Shown: piece by piece, positions 34,480-46,595 of the stretch
Layout of the letters: each line of letters begins with the position of its first letter
Numbering within the stretch: the first letter of the stretch is position 1
Assembly: GCA_026686845.1 (NCBI GenBank)
Contig: JAIVEN010000003.1
Location: forward strand, 4,342,501-4,406,500
Length of the DNA: 64,000 bases
Source of the DNA: Adenanthera pavonina
Taxonomy: Eukaryota; Streptophyta; Magnoliopsida; Fabales; Fabaceae
Direction of reading: 5' to 3'
The notes under the pieces: model-generated
What the model saw: the letters and a program-made list of their open reading frames with translations, nothing else
The model's database searches: none
What the model was told of the DNA's origin: nothing
Made by a program: the position numbers and the translations under genes

Positions 34480-37400
34480 AAAAAGGCAATATTCAAGAGC
34501 CATAACAAACTAAAGAAATAATATCTGACATCATAATAATAATATCTAAAGAAAGTGAAGATTGTAAATCCTAATTCTATTACTACCCTACTCACCCTTT
34601 CAACGAATCACTTGATTCAATAAAGACTATCTGAATCCGACATATAAAAAACAGGGGTCTATATGTTATTATTATTATTGTTATTATTATATTATTATTT
34701 CTTTTCATAAGACGTCACGACTTATCCTAAAAGCATTTTCCAAGCAAACTTAAACTAACATAGATGTCTGGCAGAAAAAAAGAAAAAAAAAACTAACATA
34801 GATGCATATGGAACGAAATTCAAGCAACCCAAGTCCATGAATTACTTATGTCACATAATCATATTACCCCTAATAATTTTCAATATCTATAAACTCATGG
34901 ACACATGCTATGGGCTAAAAACATCAAGATCTACACCTTTTTTTCTTCACCTCAAATGGCAACCATGCATGATCTTTTAATTTCACCGTAAATCAATATC
35001 AAATTAAATTCCTAAACTACAAGTCACTAATCATTCCTCAAAGATCAATCCATATTGAGAACTTAAGCACAATTTCCAAACTGTTTATAATTCTTGCCAC
35101 CATACATCTCTTACAAACTAACTATTATACCTGTTCTCATTTATTCATATGCTCCATCATAATCAAACCCAATTCTCAAAGTAAGTTATTGCCACTTATC
35201 AACCACAACATAATATTACAAATTGCATAGTTTAACTCCCAACAAAATTCTTATATCCAGATCACCTAGTCATGCCATTATATACACTGCACTTATACAT
35301 TCACCCACAGATAATACTAAAAACATCTAGCATATAAACTATACTCAAATCTTTAATTCCTACCACATATAATGACATTAACCATATTGCATAAAGGAGC
35401 TATCAAGTACATTACATTCACACAACCCCTGTCACATTGAGACTTGGCATTAGCTTTATATATAGATATATATATGTATATATATATTTACAACTGAAAC
35501 GGCAAGGTTTGCATCATCAAAACATCATACTTGCTGATCAAAATATGAGTCACGTGTATATAGACACATAGATGGAAAACCCAAAATAACAAACATCAGT
35601 AATTGCCCCTATCTACAGAGCTCTCTCTTATGAATAATAAAATAAAATCCCACAACAGGTGAGACATGAGTGTCCTGATAATCAATAGTCTTTCTCAACA
35701 TAATTAAATGTGAAACATATTACAAGCATTATGGGGAAAAACATCATATATAGTAACATCATTATCATAGCATCCCTAGGGAGGAAAACCTTCTCACCCA
35801 AGAGTCTTCATCACCATATAAAATTATTAATCATGGGGAGGATCACCTTCTCACCCAATATCATGCATGATCATAAAAGGAGCATGGGGAGGATCACCTT
35901 CTCAACTCATCATCATCATTATCATCATAATCAACATCGTAAGTTATCTCAAGGGAAGAAAACTTTCTCGCCCATCACCGATCACCATCATCATAATATT
36001 TTACAATAAATTATGCAGAAAAAGAAAATCCGTTACCTCTACCCTTGTTCAGGCTACTAATCCAAAATCAAGTCCAAGAGTACACGCAATCCAACAATAC
36101 ACTTTATTATTAAACAACCAAATATCAATATTCAATACTTCATAAATTCTAATTCAATGGTAATTTCTACTTTTTAACCATTCTATCAACAACTAAGTTT
36201 CCAAAACTGTCCAGTAATTTCCAGCACACATGAACCATCGTGTGATATCACATCTCAAGCTTTTAAACATATAATTCAAACTAAAAATTTGCACCAATAC
36301 TTCACAATCCGCTGGATACATGATTAGACCGTCATTTACCACATTCTCAATCAAATATCATCATTTATAAATCAAATATCACAGCCTCTCACAATACCAT
36401 ATTAGCTCTAGACTTCAAGGGTAGTTTGCATATGTCAAGTCCCCATTTTACCCTCATTTTCTCATAATTTTTTTAAAGTGAAATATTCACCACTTTTGCA
36501 GCTACATAATTTCCCATTCAAAAAAGGGAAATTGAATCAAATATATTTCCAAATAGCTTTTCATATATCACTTATAACATGAATAAGCAAGAACACCACA
36601 ACTCTATCCAAATTGAGATGCATCGTACCCTAAATTCCAAAACTCTTATCCTGGCATTTTCATGTTTGTTTCTTCCAGAAATTTTCATCACTAAACCCAA
36701 CTAGCCGCAGGATTTAGAGGACAAAATATGCCATAACACAAAATTCCAAGTTCCTGTAATAATCTAACACAGTGGCGTTCAAATAATAGGATTTTACCTT
36801 GTATATAGTTCCCTCAAAATCAGAACACTGGTCACCAAAAATACACTCCTCTTGCCACTGTTTTGCTGCAGATTTTTGCCCCCAAATCATGAAATTATCA
36901 CAGCAAAATTTCAGAGCAACAATCAGGAGAAAAACCTATTAAAATTGAGGGAGACTTGGGATTTTACCTCATTTTGATACTCCTCTTGCGTCGTCTTCTT
37001 CTCTGATTTTTTTTTTCTTCTTCCACTGACACCCACTCCAAAACCAACTCAGTTCCTCTTCTTTATTTGGTAACCCTCTCTCTCGTTCATTTTCTCTCCA
37101 AGCTCAAAGAGGAGCTATTTCAATTCAAGTGGATAGAGTTTGACCGAAATCATGGATTCTCGGCTGAACTCTCCCCACTCTCTCGCAGCGTGCTGATTGA
37201 CGGCGAAAGAAAATGATGTGAGAGAGGATGATGTGAATGACATGGCCACCACGTGGAGATAAAGAGGACAATTGTGGGGTTTAAGCAGGTAATTTTCTAT
37301 TCTTCTCTAATTATATTTTGTATCCCCAAATCATTTCTTAATAGCTAATATGTCCTCGAACAACCAAACGAAATGGCCAAGGCAACCGCGAAGACGTGGA

Positions 37401-37525
37401 CTACATTTTACTAATCCTCTTGATAGTTGTTGGGAGTTAGTCGACGATGGAATGTCTATTAACTCATCCCTTTCAATTCAAAAAAAAAATCATGTCCCAT
37501 AGCAATCACATAATTTTATCACTTA
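34480..37525. other. Long non-coding stretch, probably retrotransposon-derived
   Basis: No exon is supportable across 3 kb. The segment 34.8-36.8 kb is a patchwork of AC-rich, low-GC text like degraded LTR sequence. A block at about 36.9-37.3 kb is GC-richer (CTCTCTCTCG, CACGTGG) and could be an old promoter or untranslated leader. I found no paired LTRs, primer-binding site or conserved protein. Confidence 0.3.
35765..35985 (+). repeat. Degenerate tandem repeat of a GGGGAGGATCACCTTCTCACCC-like unit
   Basis: About four copies of a block GGGAGGAAAACC/GGGGAGGATCACC followed by TTCTCACCC start near 35778, 35834, 35887 and 35950. The spacing is about 50-60 bases. CATCATCA-rich spacers separate them. 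The continuous + frame 35710-36009 over this region is a by-product of the repeat rather than a convincing gene. Confidence 0.6.
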
Positions 37526-38249
37526 GGGTGTTTTTGGGAGTTTAGGATGAAATAAAATAGAGTGATCATTAATGAAATTATGTAAAATGGAATAAAGTGG
37601 AGTAGAACTGAACATAATATTCTATTATTTAAAAGTTTCATAGAAAGAAATAACGGTTTCATTTAATTATTGTTTTAAAGTTATTATAAAATGAATGAAA
37701 CGAAATGGATTATAATTTTTTTATTTCAATATTACTCTTATGAATTAATTTAGATAAAAGAATTAGTGGGTATTAATTTAAAAAAAAATAAGTTTATTTT
37801 TAAGTTATAATCAAATATTTATAAAAAAAAAGTAGCTATTAAGTGAATTTTTAAATACATATTAATTAAATGATTAAGTAACTTAAATTGAAAAGAGAAA
37901 CAATATTATGCATAAAATAAATTTCAGAAAAAAAATTGAAATAGTATAGAGAATAGGAAGTAAGTATGATGTAATAGAAAAAGTGAAAGGAGAGTGAGAG
38001 GTGCTATACATATTTATATAAAGATAAAGATAATTTTGTAATTATAATATTAATTTTAAGTTATTCCATCCTTGACTCTCAAATTCCGGAGGACAGAAAA
38101 AAAGAAGTTTACGATGGTTAAGGATGGCTTGGGAGGCCATTACTTGCTATCTTATTCCTTTATAAAAAATTCTCCCAAGTAATGGATAAGATTCATGAGT
38201 TATTCCATTCCACTCCATTCCATCCAAAATAAAACTCCTAAAAATACAC
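37526..38249. mobile_element. PIF/Harbinger-type non-autonomous element
   Basis: Ends GGGTGTTTTTGGGAGTTT and (reverse complement) GTGTATTTTTAGGAGTTT are inverted repeats. TTA flanks both sides (37523-37525 and 38250-38252), the 3-bp TTA/TAA duplication of PIF/Harbinger. The 724-bp interior is AT-rich and has no transposase. GGAATGGA-type motifs at the right end recur near 46.24 kb (CCATTCCATTAATGAACCCC...), so a second, partial member may lie there. Confidence 0.65.
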
Positions 38250-39479
38250 TTAAATTTTCATAATTTTTCCCGTTTTACTAAATTACCCCATTTTGTCCCA
38301 TTTGAAGTTAAGTTTATTTTTCCTATTATATTATTTTTTAGATATAAACACTAAATCTCAATTTAATAAATTCCACTTTTATAAAATTTTTAAACTTAAA
38401 TTGATCAGAAATAATAACCCAAGCTAAACCAGTCCTTATCAAGATGAATAATATTAGTTTTGACTGGCCAAAAATAAAGAACTATATTAGTTTTGGTTCA
38501 TTTAAGGATTTTGTTTTTGTTACCAACATTGATAACTCATGTAAGGATATTTTATAGAGTTTGGTAACGGGCTAAACCCGCTCCAAATGGGTTAACCCCC
38601 TCAGGGTTGGTCAAAAAACAGGTTGGGCGTGGGTTGGCCCACTTTCTAACGAGTTAGGATTTGCCTAGCACAAGACTACCATAACCTGCCAACTTGTCAT
38701 GTGTTCAAATATTTTTTTCCTAAATTTTTTCAACATTTTGAATAATAAACTAAACAAACAACCTAATATAAAAATTTAAATTAAAAATCAAATTAGAAAT
38801 CACATAAATCACTAATTCACCAAAATACATTAATATATATTAAATGTCTAAACTATAAGAAGTAAAAAGAAAGGTTAATAGGCAAATCTACCCTTGAAGT
38901 GTTCTCAAAATTGTGTCTGGTACCCTAAACAATTTTTTGGCATAATGTTACCCCATATCTTTCAAAAACATAGCAATGTAGCCTAATTTTAACAGAAGGC
39001 CCAAAAGACTGTTAAACCCATTCAAGTGGGTTCCATAGTTTGTGTAGTTGTATTGCCATGTACAAAATAAATTGATGAGCCATACTCCATGTGTTGTTGG
39101 GCAGAGTATCAAATGGATAGATAATGAAACCATCTTAGGTTAAAAGGGCATATTAACTAGTTTTCGGGTAGAGCATGGTTTTTGGTTCATCGAACTCGAA
39201 TCCAGAGAAGGAGCATTGCACATGACATTGAACTTCATCGATGTTTGAATCTGTGTCATCATCAATGAGCAACAGTAGAAAAAGGCTTGCTCTTCTACAA
39301 TAACATGTTGGAATCGTAGAACATGAAGGTCCGATGAGGTACTACCATTGTTTTTTGTTGGCTCCATGGTGGACATCATGGAGGGAGAGGAACCAAGGTT
39401 GACTATTCCATGGGTGCCCAAACTATTATCGGGTATGCAAAGGTTGCTTGTAACATAATGAAATTCATTTTATTTGTGA

Positions 39480-39943
39480 CAATTTCTCATATTGAAACTT
39501 GAAATTGACAGGGAGGCTATGGGTATTTCATTTGTCACGATAGTTAAATGGGGCAAAGATCCAAGGATGTGATAAATGAATTACTTGATGATAAAAATAG
39601 GTTGCACGATGAGAATATATGGCTGAGAAGAGGAGAGAAAAAAAGGTTTGGGTACAAAACATGATGGTTTTATGTAAGACTTGAAGTAGCTCGAAAGGAG
39701 ACAAGGAAATTTGATGTTGAATTGGGAGATTGGAGCAGGAAGTTTAGAATGGCCATTGCAGTTATGCTTATGTCTTGGCTGTTTTTTCTTGTGTATAGTC
39801 AAAAGTTAATGCAAGTGAAAAAGGTTGTGCCTGGGTCTGTTTGGTACATTGGAGGAGGAAGTATACAAATTTTTGGTTATTTTATAATAAATGACTATGA
39901 TGATCAATGTACTTTTGAGTTATGCAATGTAATGGATCCATAA
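39480..39943 (+). pseudogene. Decayed second ORF of the MULE, GRF-zinc-finger-protein-like tail
   Basis: Reading + with one or two frame changes gives KDVINELLDDKNRLHDENIWLRR, then a final SRKFRMAIAVMLMSWLFFLV hydrophobic segment. It resembles the coiled-coil plus C-terminal membrane tail that follows the GRF zinc finger in plant MULE-associated proteins. The zinc-finger part upstream (39.2-39.45 kb) is not clearly readable. It converges on the transposase gene. Confidence 0.4.
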
Positions 39944-40739
39944 TATTATGTCAAATTTAAACTATGAATGTAAATGATGATAAATGTACTTTTGAGTTAT
40001 GATATGCAATGCAATGCTGGCTAATTTCACCTTTTAATAAATTGATCCTTAATTTGACTGCTTAAGAAGTTCAATTGTTTATGACATATTTGCACTATCA
40101 CCAATGAAACTAATCTTCTTGGAACCCTCTGGTAAATTTGAACTTTGAGGCAGCATGTTCTAATTTCTCTCTCATTTGGGTTTGCAAATCGGGGTCTCAA
40201 GGTCTACATAATGTTGTATGTACTCTTGTGAACTCCCTTCCTCGATAACAGTTTCTGATCTCATTCCAAGTTGCATGAACCAAAATTAAGAATAATTATA
40301 CACACATAATGCAATTAAATATGGGGAAATTTAAATCATAACACACTCATAATGAGAACAGCCCTCCCTATTTCTAAGTCTACCTTAATCCCTATGCCAC
40401 ACTCATTTCCGCTTCTATAGTAAGTCCTCCCTTTAAGGGTCCTTAAAGTAGATTAAGGTGGTGTAGTTGGTGGAATTAGGTGAGTTGCTTGAGTTGAATG
40501 GGTTCCTTGATTAGGTGGAGTTGGCTAAGTTCCTTCACTGCATTGAGTTAGTTTAGTTTCTGTTGATGCAGCACTCGCACTAGTTTGACCACCACCTTTT
40601 GTCCTTCTCCCCCTTCTGTTGCTTGTTGTGTTGGATGCTAAAGTTGCCTATGCGAAAATACTATGTTAGATTTTGTGTACTAACTCATACACACTTGCAA
40701 CATCGGATTACAAATTCATTTACCTCTTTACAAGTTGAA

Positions 40740-43611
40740 TTGTTGTGTTCAATCTATTTGCACTTGCTACATAACATTGGTAAACCTTTCTTGCTTAACT
40801 TTTCTAATCTAGGAGGTGGTATGTCATCTGCATTTGTTGTCTCCTCCATATGTGCAGCTTCTTTTTTATCTGCCATGCCCTTTTTTTCTCTTATTAGATT
40901 CCTTAATCTCTTTTTTTTTAGGTCACCCTGGAATTTAACCATTGGTGGTGGTTCCATATGCTGGAACCTGTCAACATCCCAAAATTAATTGTTTACCTCT
41001 CACAGGCTGCATTTTGTGTCTATAGCTAGCCAAATATGTGGTCCTATGATAGTATGTTGATATTAGGGTGCTTGGTTTTATCTTACCATGGTAACAGGCA
41101 CAAATTGCATGTTGCCATGAGATTCCAGTTAGATCTCATGCCTTACAAGAACATTGCTTTCTAATGAGTACACAGTGTGCCTATCCTACCCCTCATTTAC
41201 CTCATATCCTTCATCCCCATTGAAAAACACTTTGCATCCCATCGCCAAGTACTTATTTGTCTCAAATAATTCAACATCCTAAGACTAAAATTTTCATTCC
41301 ACGTATCTACATTTCTATCACTCTCATCTCACTTATTCATCGTCTTGACCCTAATACCATCAAACATCCTAATGACAAGTAGAAAACTAAAGTCATCAAT
41401 TCATGCATTCAAGCTTTTACTACAGTTGTTGTCTACAATCTAAGATTGGTATCTAGTGCTAAAGTAAGCTCTTACCCAACTTTCCATAAGGTAAGAAATA
41501 ATTGTCTCTGCAGCCTGCTTGCTCAATCCTCCAAGTACTTTCAAGTTATCTTTAATTGCCCTTAAAAAGTACTCCACGCATATGTGAAGAATTTCTTCTT
41601 CAATTCACCTCCCCTCCACTATTTACTCCAGTTTGCGTATATATGTCTAGCACATAATCTATACTCAGATTATGGCAAAACCTCTTCTACAACCACATTA
41701 AGTCCTTACATAGAAGTAAATCAAATTTGCTACAACATAGCAACACGTTAAGTGACATTTAGTTACATTTAAGTTACCAATTTATTCAAACATCCTTTGG
41801 CATATTAAACATTATTGTCCCAGTTGATCCATCCCTTAGAGATAGTGACTTTTGTAGCCATCACCGGAACCATTTCCAATTAACAGTATTTTCCTTATGG
41901 GTTAACCCAAATGCTATAGGATAAAGTGAATTGTCAACATTAATACCTGTGGTAGTTAAAAGAATTCCCCTTGCATTTCCTTTAAAAAATGTACCATCAC
42001 GGCCTATGAATGACTTGCAACTTACCCTCTATTCAACGTATAAAATTTGCAAAGTAGTAATCTCAATTTGGCACTGACATCAAATCCAGCAAATCAACTA
42101 TATACAAATACCGTAGTTCAACAAAAGTCACTTTCAAAGTATTAAAGCACAGGTACATCCTATTGAACACCCTTATACCATTTTCTAGTGCACTCTTGCT
42201 TAGCTTAACACTAACATTAGATCCAAGATTCGAAGACCTCAACTCACTGTAAAATGCTTCAAAATTGTGAAATTCATCCTTGTAGCTGCCCTTCATTTCC
42301 TACGTAATAATCTTTTTACCCCTCTTGCACTTATGGATGCTTACATGTAGCTTCAGCTCATCTTCTACATCTTTCTTCATGTCAGCAACTTTGTGTACTA
42401 GGGCCTTTCTTCAACTTTGTTCTTGAAGTAGCTAGCGAACCACCTTGCTGAAACTCTTGGATTTTGGTAAAACCCTAAGGCATCTGTGCTTCTAACACAG
42501 AGTCTTGACTTTTAACCAACCATCCTTTGACATGTACAACAACAAAAGACACCCTTCAAAACACATAACCATCACTCGGCTAGGTTCACTCTTAACTAGA
42601 TTAAATTAACCCCCCTATAACTGCATACCTATCAATGGCCATCTTCACCTTTTCTTTGTTGACAAATGTCATTCCAAGCATAAAGAAAGGCTTAGTCTAT
42701 GATCCATCATATTCAAATGGCTTTCTCTCTTCCTTTAGTAATTTAAAATATCATTTTTTGGACCCGAATCTAGCTCAGATTCCTCAGTACCATTTAAGCA
42801 GTATACTCCATCTTCATCTTCGAAGTCATCACCTTCTGACTCAGATTCATTACTGCCTACATGATCGGGCCTGTTTGGTTTGCATTTTTACAAACCAAAC
42901 CATGGTTTCTAACTATCATTTTCTCCTTTTTCATTCAAACAGGTTTTTAGTAAACTTCTCTACTTTTATCCAAACTTCATTTTTGTAAGCAGTAGTTATT
43001 TTAAAAGTGCTTTTACAAAAAGGCAAACCAAACGGGTATCATCTTTATCTCCTTAATCATCCCTATCACTCACCTCACAAACTCCCTTATTCTCCCCATT
43101 CTCAGCTTTAATACCACATATATCAGTCATGTAGTCAATCTCTATTTTATCAATTCCTCTAACATCACCACCTACTTTGTCATCTTCCTTCCCCTCCACT
43201 TTAATGCTATCCTATTAAACTTCAATATCCACCCCTTCAACACCCTGCACTTTAGCACCTTGTACTTCAACACCCTCTACTTTAGCCCTTACCCTTTCAC
43301 CCACCATTTCAATGCCTCGACTCTTGAGCACCAAGCCCTTGAGGACCCTTCTCTTTAGAATCCACCCCACTAGCACCTTCTCCCTAAAGTAGTAGTTTCA
43401 TTTCTCTTTTCGTCTTCCTTGCCTTCTTGTACATGTATATAACTTCAACCACCATTGTCATGTGTGTAACCATGCTTGCTCTCATTGCCTTTGCAACTTT
43501 GTTAGCTAATTCATCCACAAATTCATCTTCGTCCTCTTCTACTTTGACAACATCATTGCCAACATTCTCAAGGTCTATCATTGCTCTCTCCAATCCAAGC
43601 CAATCGTCCAA
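40740..43611 (-). pseudogene. MULE transposase (mudrA-like), broken
   Basis: Pieces appear in the right order on the minus strand. First is an acidic N-terminal region (43.6-42.7 kb). Then comes a pre-domain with SNPG-like text (SNLGSNVSVKLSKSALENGI, 42063-42296). The catalytic-core block is IGRDGTFFKGNARGILL followed by NSLYPIAFGL (41870-42010), with the Asp of the family GLDG motif retained. A SWIM zinc-finger region follows (CSCKA..DLTGI..QHAI, about 41100-41170). Last is a C-terminal knuckle (CSKCK..EHNNSTC, about 40728-40790) after a basic stretch. Many stops and frameshifts separate these pieces, and a MITE interrupts the N-terminal part at 42867. It cannot make transposase. Confidence 0.75.
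42867..43037. mobile_element. Small MITE inside the MULE transposase
   Basis: Ends GGGCCTGTTTGGTTTGC and (reverse complement) ACCCGTTTGGTTTGCC are inverted repeats, with matching internal TTTTACAAA / TTTGTAAAA. ATC lies on both sides (42864-42866, 43038-43040) and may be a 3-bp duplication. It splits the acidic N-terminal coding region. Confidence 0.6.
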
Positions 43612-44686
43612 ATTACTGTATTTATCAAGTAATAATCAAGTTATAAGTCGATTTTTACCAACTCAATCGAATCATATCATTATTAAATTTTACACAGTTC
43701 TAATCAAGAGTTTAATTCAAAAATTCACTATTTTGCTAGAATCCAAAGTAGGCATGTCAGAATCAATTCCTTACTTGTACCGCAACAAAGATTCCAAGGT
43801 CGACAAGAATCAATATTGACATGCTCACAACTCAACCCTCACTTGAAAAGTCTTAGATTGCCCTTTGTGTTCACATGTTTTGCTTCAAATGGCTAGGGTT
43901 CGAAGTAACATGAACTGTTGTGGTCGTCTATGCGCATTCTTTGCATCGAACCTAACTATATACACCAACTAGGACTTAATTGTTTGCCACATCAATGCCT
44001 ACTCAGTTAAATTTACATGATGTGGCAAGACACGTGTGGCATTTCACGGCCGTTTGGGCGTTCTGTTAAAATTGGTCTACATTGCTATGTTTTTTAAAGA
44101 TACAGGGAAACATTGCAATAAAAAATTGTTTAGGGCATTAGATGCAATTTTGGGAACACTTCAGGGGCAGATTTGCCTATTAACCCTAAAAAGAAAATCT
44201 AAAATAATCATGGACTAATTGACAAACTCTAACTTCCGTTTTCCAACATTAAACTACCATATAATCGCAATTTACACATACAAAAGTTCGTATATCTTCA
44301 ATTATCAACATAACGACTCAAACTTATAAATTCATTCAACTTCATCATAATATTTAAACTCTATTTAATTTAAAACTTCGTCCAAGACTATATCTATTTT
44401 TTAATATTTAAACTCCATTGAAAATATTTTGACAAAAAAAATTATAGAAATATGCTAAGAAATATCAAAATAATAAAAATATGGAGAAAGTTGAAAGAAT
44501 GTAAAAAAAAAAAAACAAAAGTGAGTTAAATGGGCTAATTCATCACGCAAGGTTTACCCGCTTAACCTGAAGATTAAATGGTATGGGTTGGAAAAAGCCC
44601 GCTTCAATATGGACTCTATTTTTCTCACCCCAAACCGCCCATAAAACGGGTGAGTTGAAATCGGTTTTTCTTACTCTAATATTTTA

Positions 44687-46595
44687 GGTAGGGGATATCT
44701 TTTATCAGAAAAAAAAAAAAGAAGTAATATCATCTGAAAAGGATCAAGAAGTCTTTCACAGCTTCCAAAAATGTTCACGTATAACAATTATTAACGAGCA
44801 CCAAGCCTGGAGAGTTAAATTCGCATCCACTACTTAACTTGTGAATTGCATATGTTTCACCATAAAATCTATGTAAGTTTGCGTAGAGGAATTTTCTTTC
44901 TAATTTTTCATCACAGTTTTTGCATTCCGAGCAACTTAACCTTACAAGTGGAAATCAATATCAATAGAAATAGCGAATGCAAATAGAATTCATTAATTAT
45001 GTTATTGTATTTTTTGTCAAATATAATATGTAACTTTTTTTTTTCAATGACTCATGTATTACTCAACCATAGAAAGAGTCGAGTCTTATCATATTATTAC
45101 TAAAACAATCTCATAACAAATACTCAAAAACTGTAAGATTATTCTTGTTTTCTTGGCCAAAGTAAGATGAATTCGAATCTATGTAAAAAGGCCTAAAGGA
45201 ACATGATCTCTTCAATTGTGTGCACCCTTAAAATTTAATTTCATTTAAATATAACTCGAAAACAATGAATTGTAAAAATAAAGTCATATTTGGTATCATT
45301 GAATCCGTTGGAAGGGAGTTGGAATCAATGAAGGAATCCGACTCACCTGCATTTGGCTCCATGGATTATAATTCCTTCACCCATTATCATTCCTCTATAG
45401 ACCGAAGGAATGTTACCATGAATTATAGGTTTTTACAAGCCCGACTGGCCTAATAAATCTGACCTTATCCCCTATTATTTTGGGCCAAGTCAGGTCAAGA
45501 CAAAATGAAGAAAACACCAAAATGAACTGAGTTTGGTCGAGCCAATATACAGGGCCAGGGCGGACACCGAGAAAAGGCGTTGTTCAACTCAACCTGATAA
45601 ACAAAATTTTTAAAAATTATTTTTATCATATTAATTAATTTTATATGTCTATGTAAAAATTTAATTTTATGATTATTACAAATATTTTTTATAATTCTAA
45701 TATTTTAATTTTTATTTAAAATTTTAAATTGATGTTTAAATTAACATTAAATAAAATAATTATTAAATATTTATAATATTAAAGAATGTTACTTTTGATT
45801 ATAACATTTCTTTTTAAAGAAATATATTAACATTTTCTACCAACAGCATTGGTCCTCGAGGTCGTGTTTTCAAATAGTGATAAAAGGAGGAATAGAATAA
45901 AAGAAATACATTTTAGATTCAATGCATTAATTTTTTTTATTTCTAAATTAAATTAATTTTGCATTTTAAGATTTTTTTATTACTATACATTTTAGTATTA
46001 AGCCCAACTTGGCCAACTTGGCCTAACCCTATTGGGCATTGGGTGACGTTGATCCCAAGCTAACCCATAATGAGGCCTATTCATCAATTTTATTTACTTT
46101 TTTTGGGCCAGAACTATTCATCAATGTTATTGATAGTCAGATTTAAAATAATTTAAATTAACTCATAAGGCTAATTGCAATAAAAATATTATAACTCATC
46201 CTATTCCATCTATTTTATAATATCCCTTAATCAATGATTCCACTCCATTCCATTAATGAACCCCAAAATGTACACTAAAGAACTTGCTATCCAGATGGGT
46301 TGCTAATTCTTCAGTTTGCTATGAATTATATTTTATATATATATATATATAAATATAAATTGATGCTGTCATAAACTGTTATTTTTCCTAATGAAAACTT
46401 TTGGGTAAATTCGCAGAAAATTACCTCAACGAACTTCAGAACAGAAATACATTTATGAGCCATCTATTGTCTTTATGAATGATGATGCACATAAATTAAC
46501 TGCAACTATTTAGCTTTCAATGTTCTCTACTTTCTTTGATAGATGCCGAAAGATAATTCAAGCAATCCAGTAAAAGCAGTCATTGCCGTATTTTC
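44687..46595. other. Intergenic, AT-rich, possible partial MITEs
   Basis: No gene is seen. The segment 45285-45450 (GGAATCAATGAAGGAATCC) and 46230-46275 (ATTCCACTCCATTCC, then GTACACTAA) look like parts of GGAATGGA-type MITEs related to 37526-38249. A (TA)n run lies at about 46337-46351. Confidence 0.3.

Larger units (their letters stand above)
38863..44195 (-). mobile_element. Mutator-like element (mudrA type), broken, nested in the hAT
   Basis: The element spans 38872-44186 (5315 bp). TAAAAAGAA flanks it exactly on both sides (38863-38871, 44187-44195), the 9-bp duplication of Mutator insertion. Inverted ends of about 140 bp start (A/G)GGTTAATAGGCAAATC and share CCCTAAACAATTTTTT and CATAGCAATGTAG. 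The interior holds a decayed MULE transposase on the minus strand and a GRF-like open frame on the plus strand near the left end. This is the convergent layout of MuDR-type elements. Confidence 0.85.
38547..44686. mobile_element. hAT element with perfect 8-bp duplication, host of a MULE
   Basis: The element spans 38555-44678. ATATTTTA lies on both sides (38547-38554, 44679-44686). Both ends begin TAGAGT, and subterminal regions carry GGGTTGG, CCCGCT, GGGCTAA and AACCCG clusters as in hAT elements. Removing the nested MULE and its duplication leaves about 0.8 kb, so the original hAT was a small non-autonomous copy. Confidence 0.78.

Noticed and set aside
35710..36009. 99-residue plus-strand frame with repeats
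   Set aside because: It arises from the tandem repeat and CAT-rich spacers; no start context or gene structure supports it.
43427..43819. 130-residue plus-strand frame
   Set aside because: The Ser/Thr-rich run is the reverse of the acidic minus-strand MULE N-terminus.
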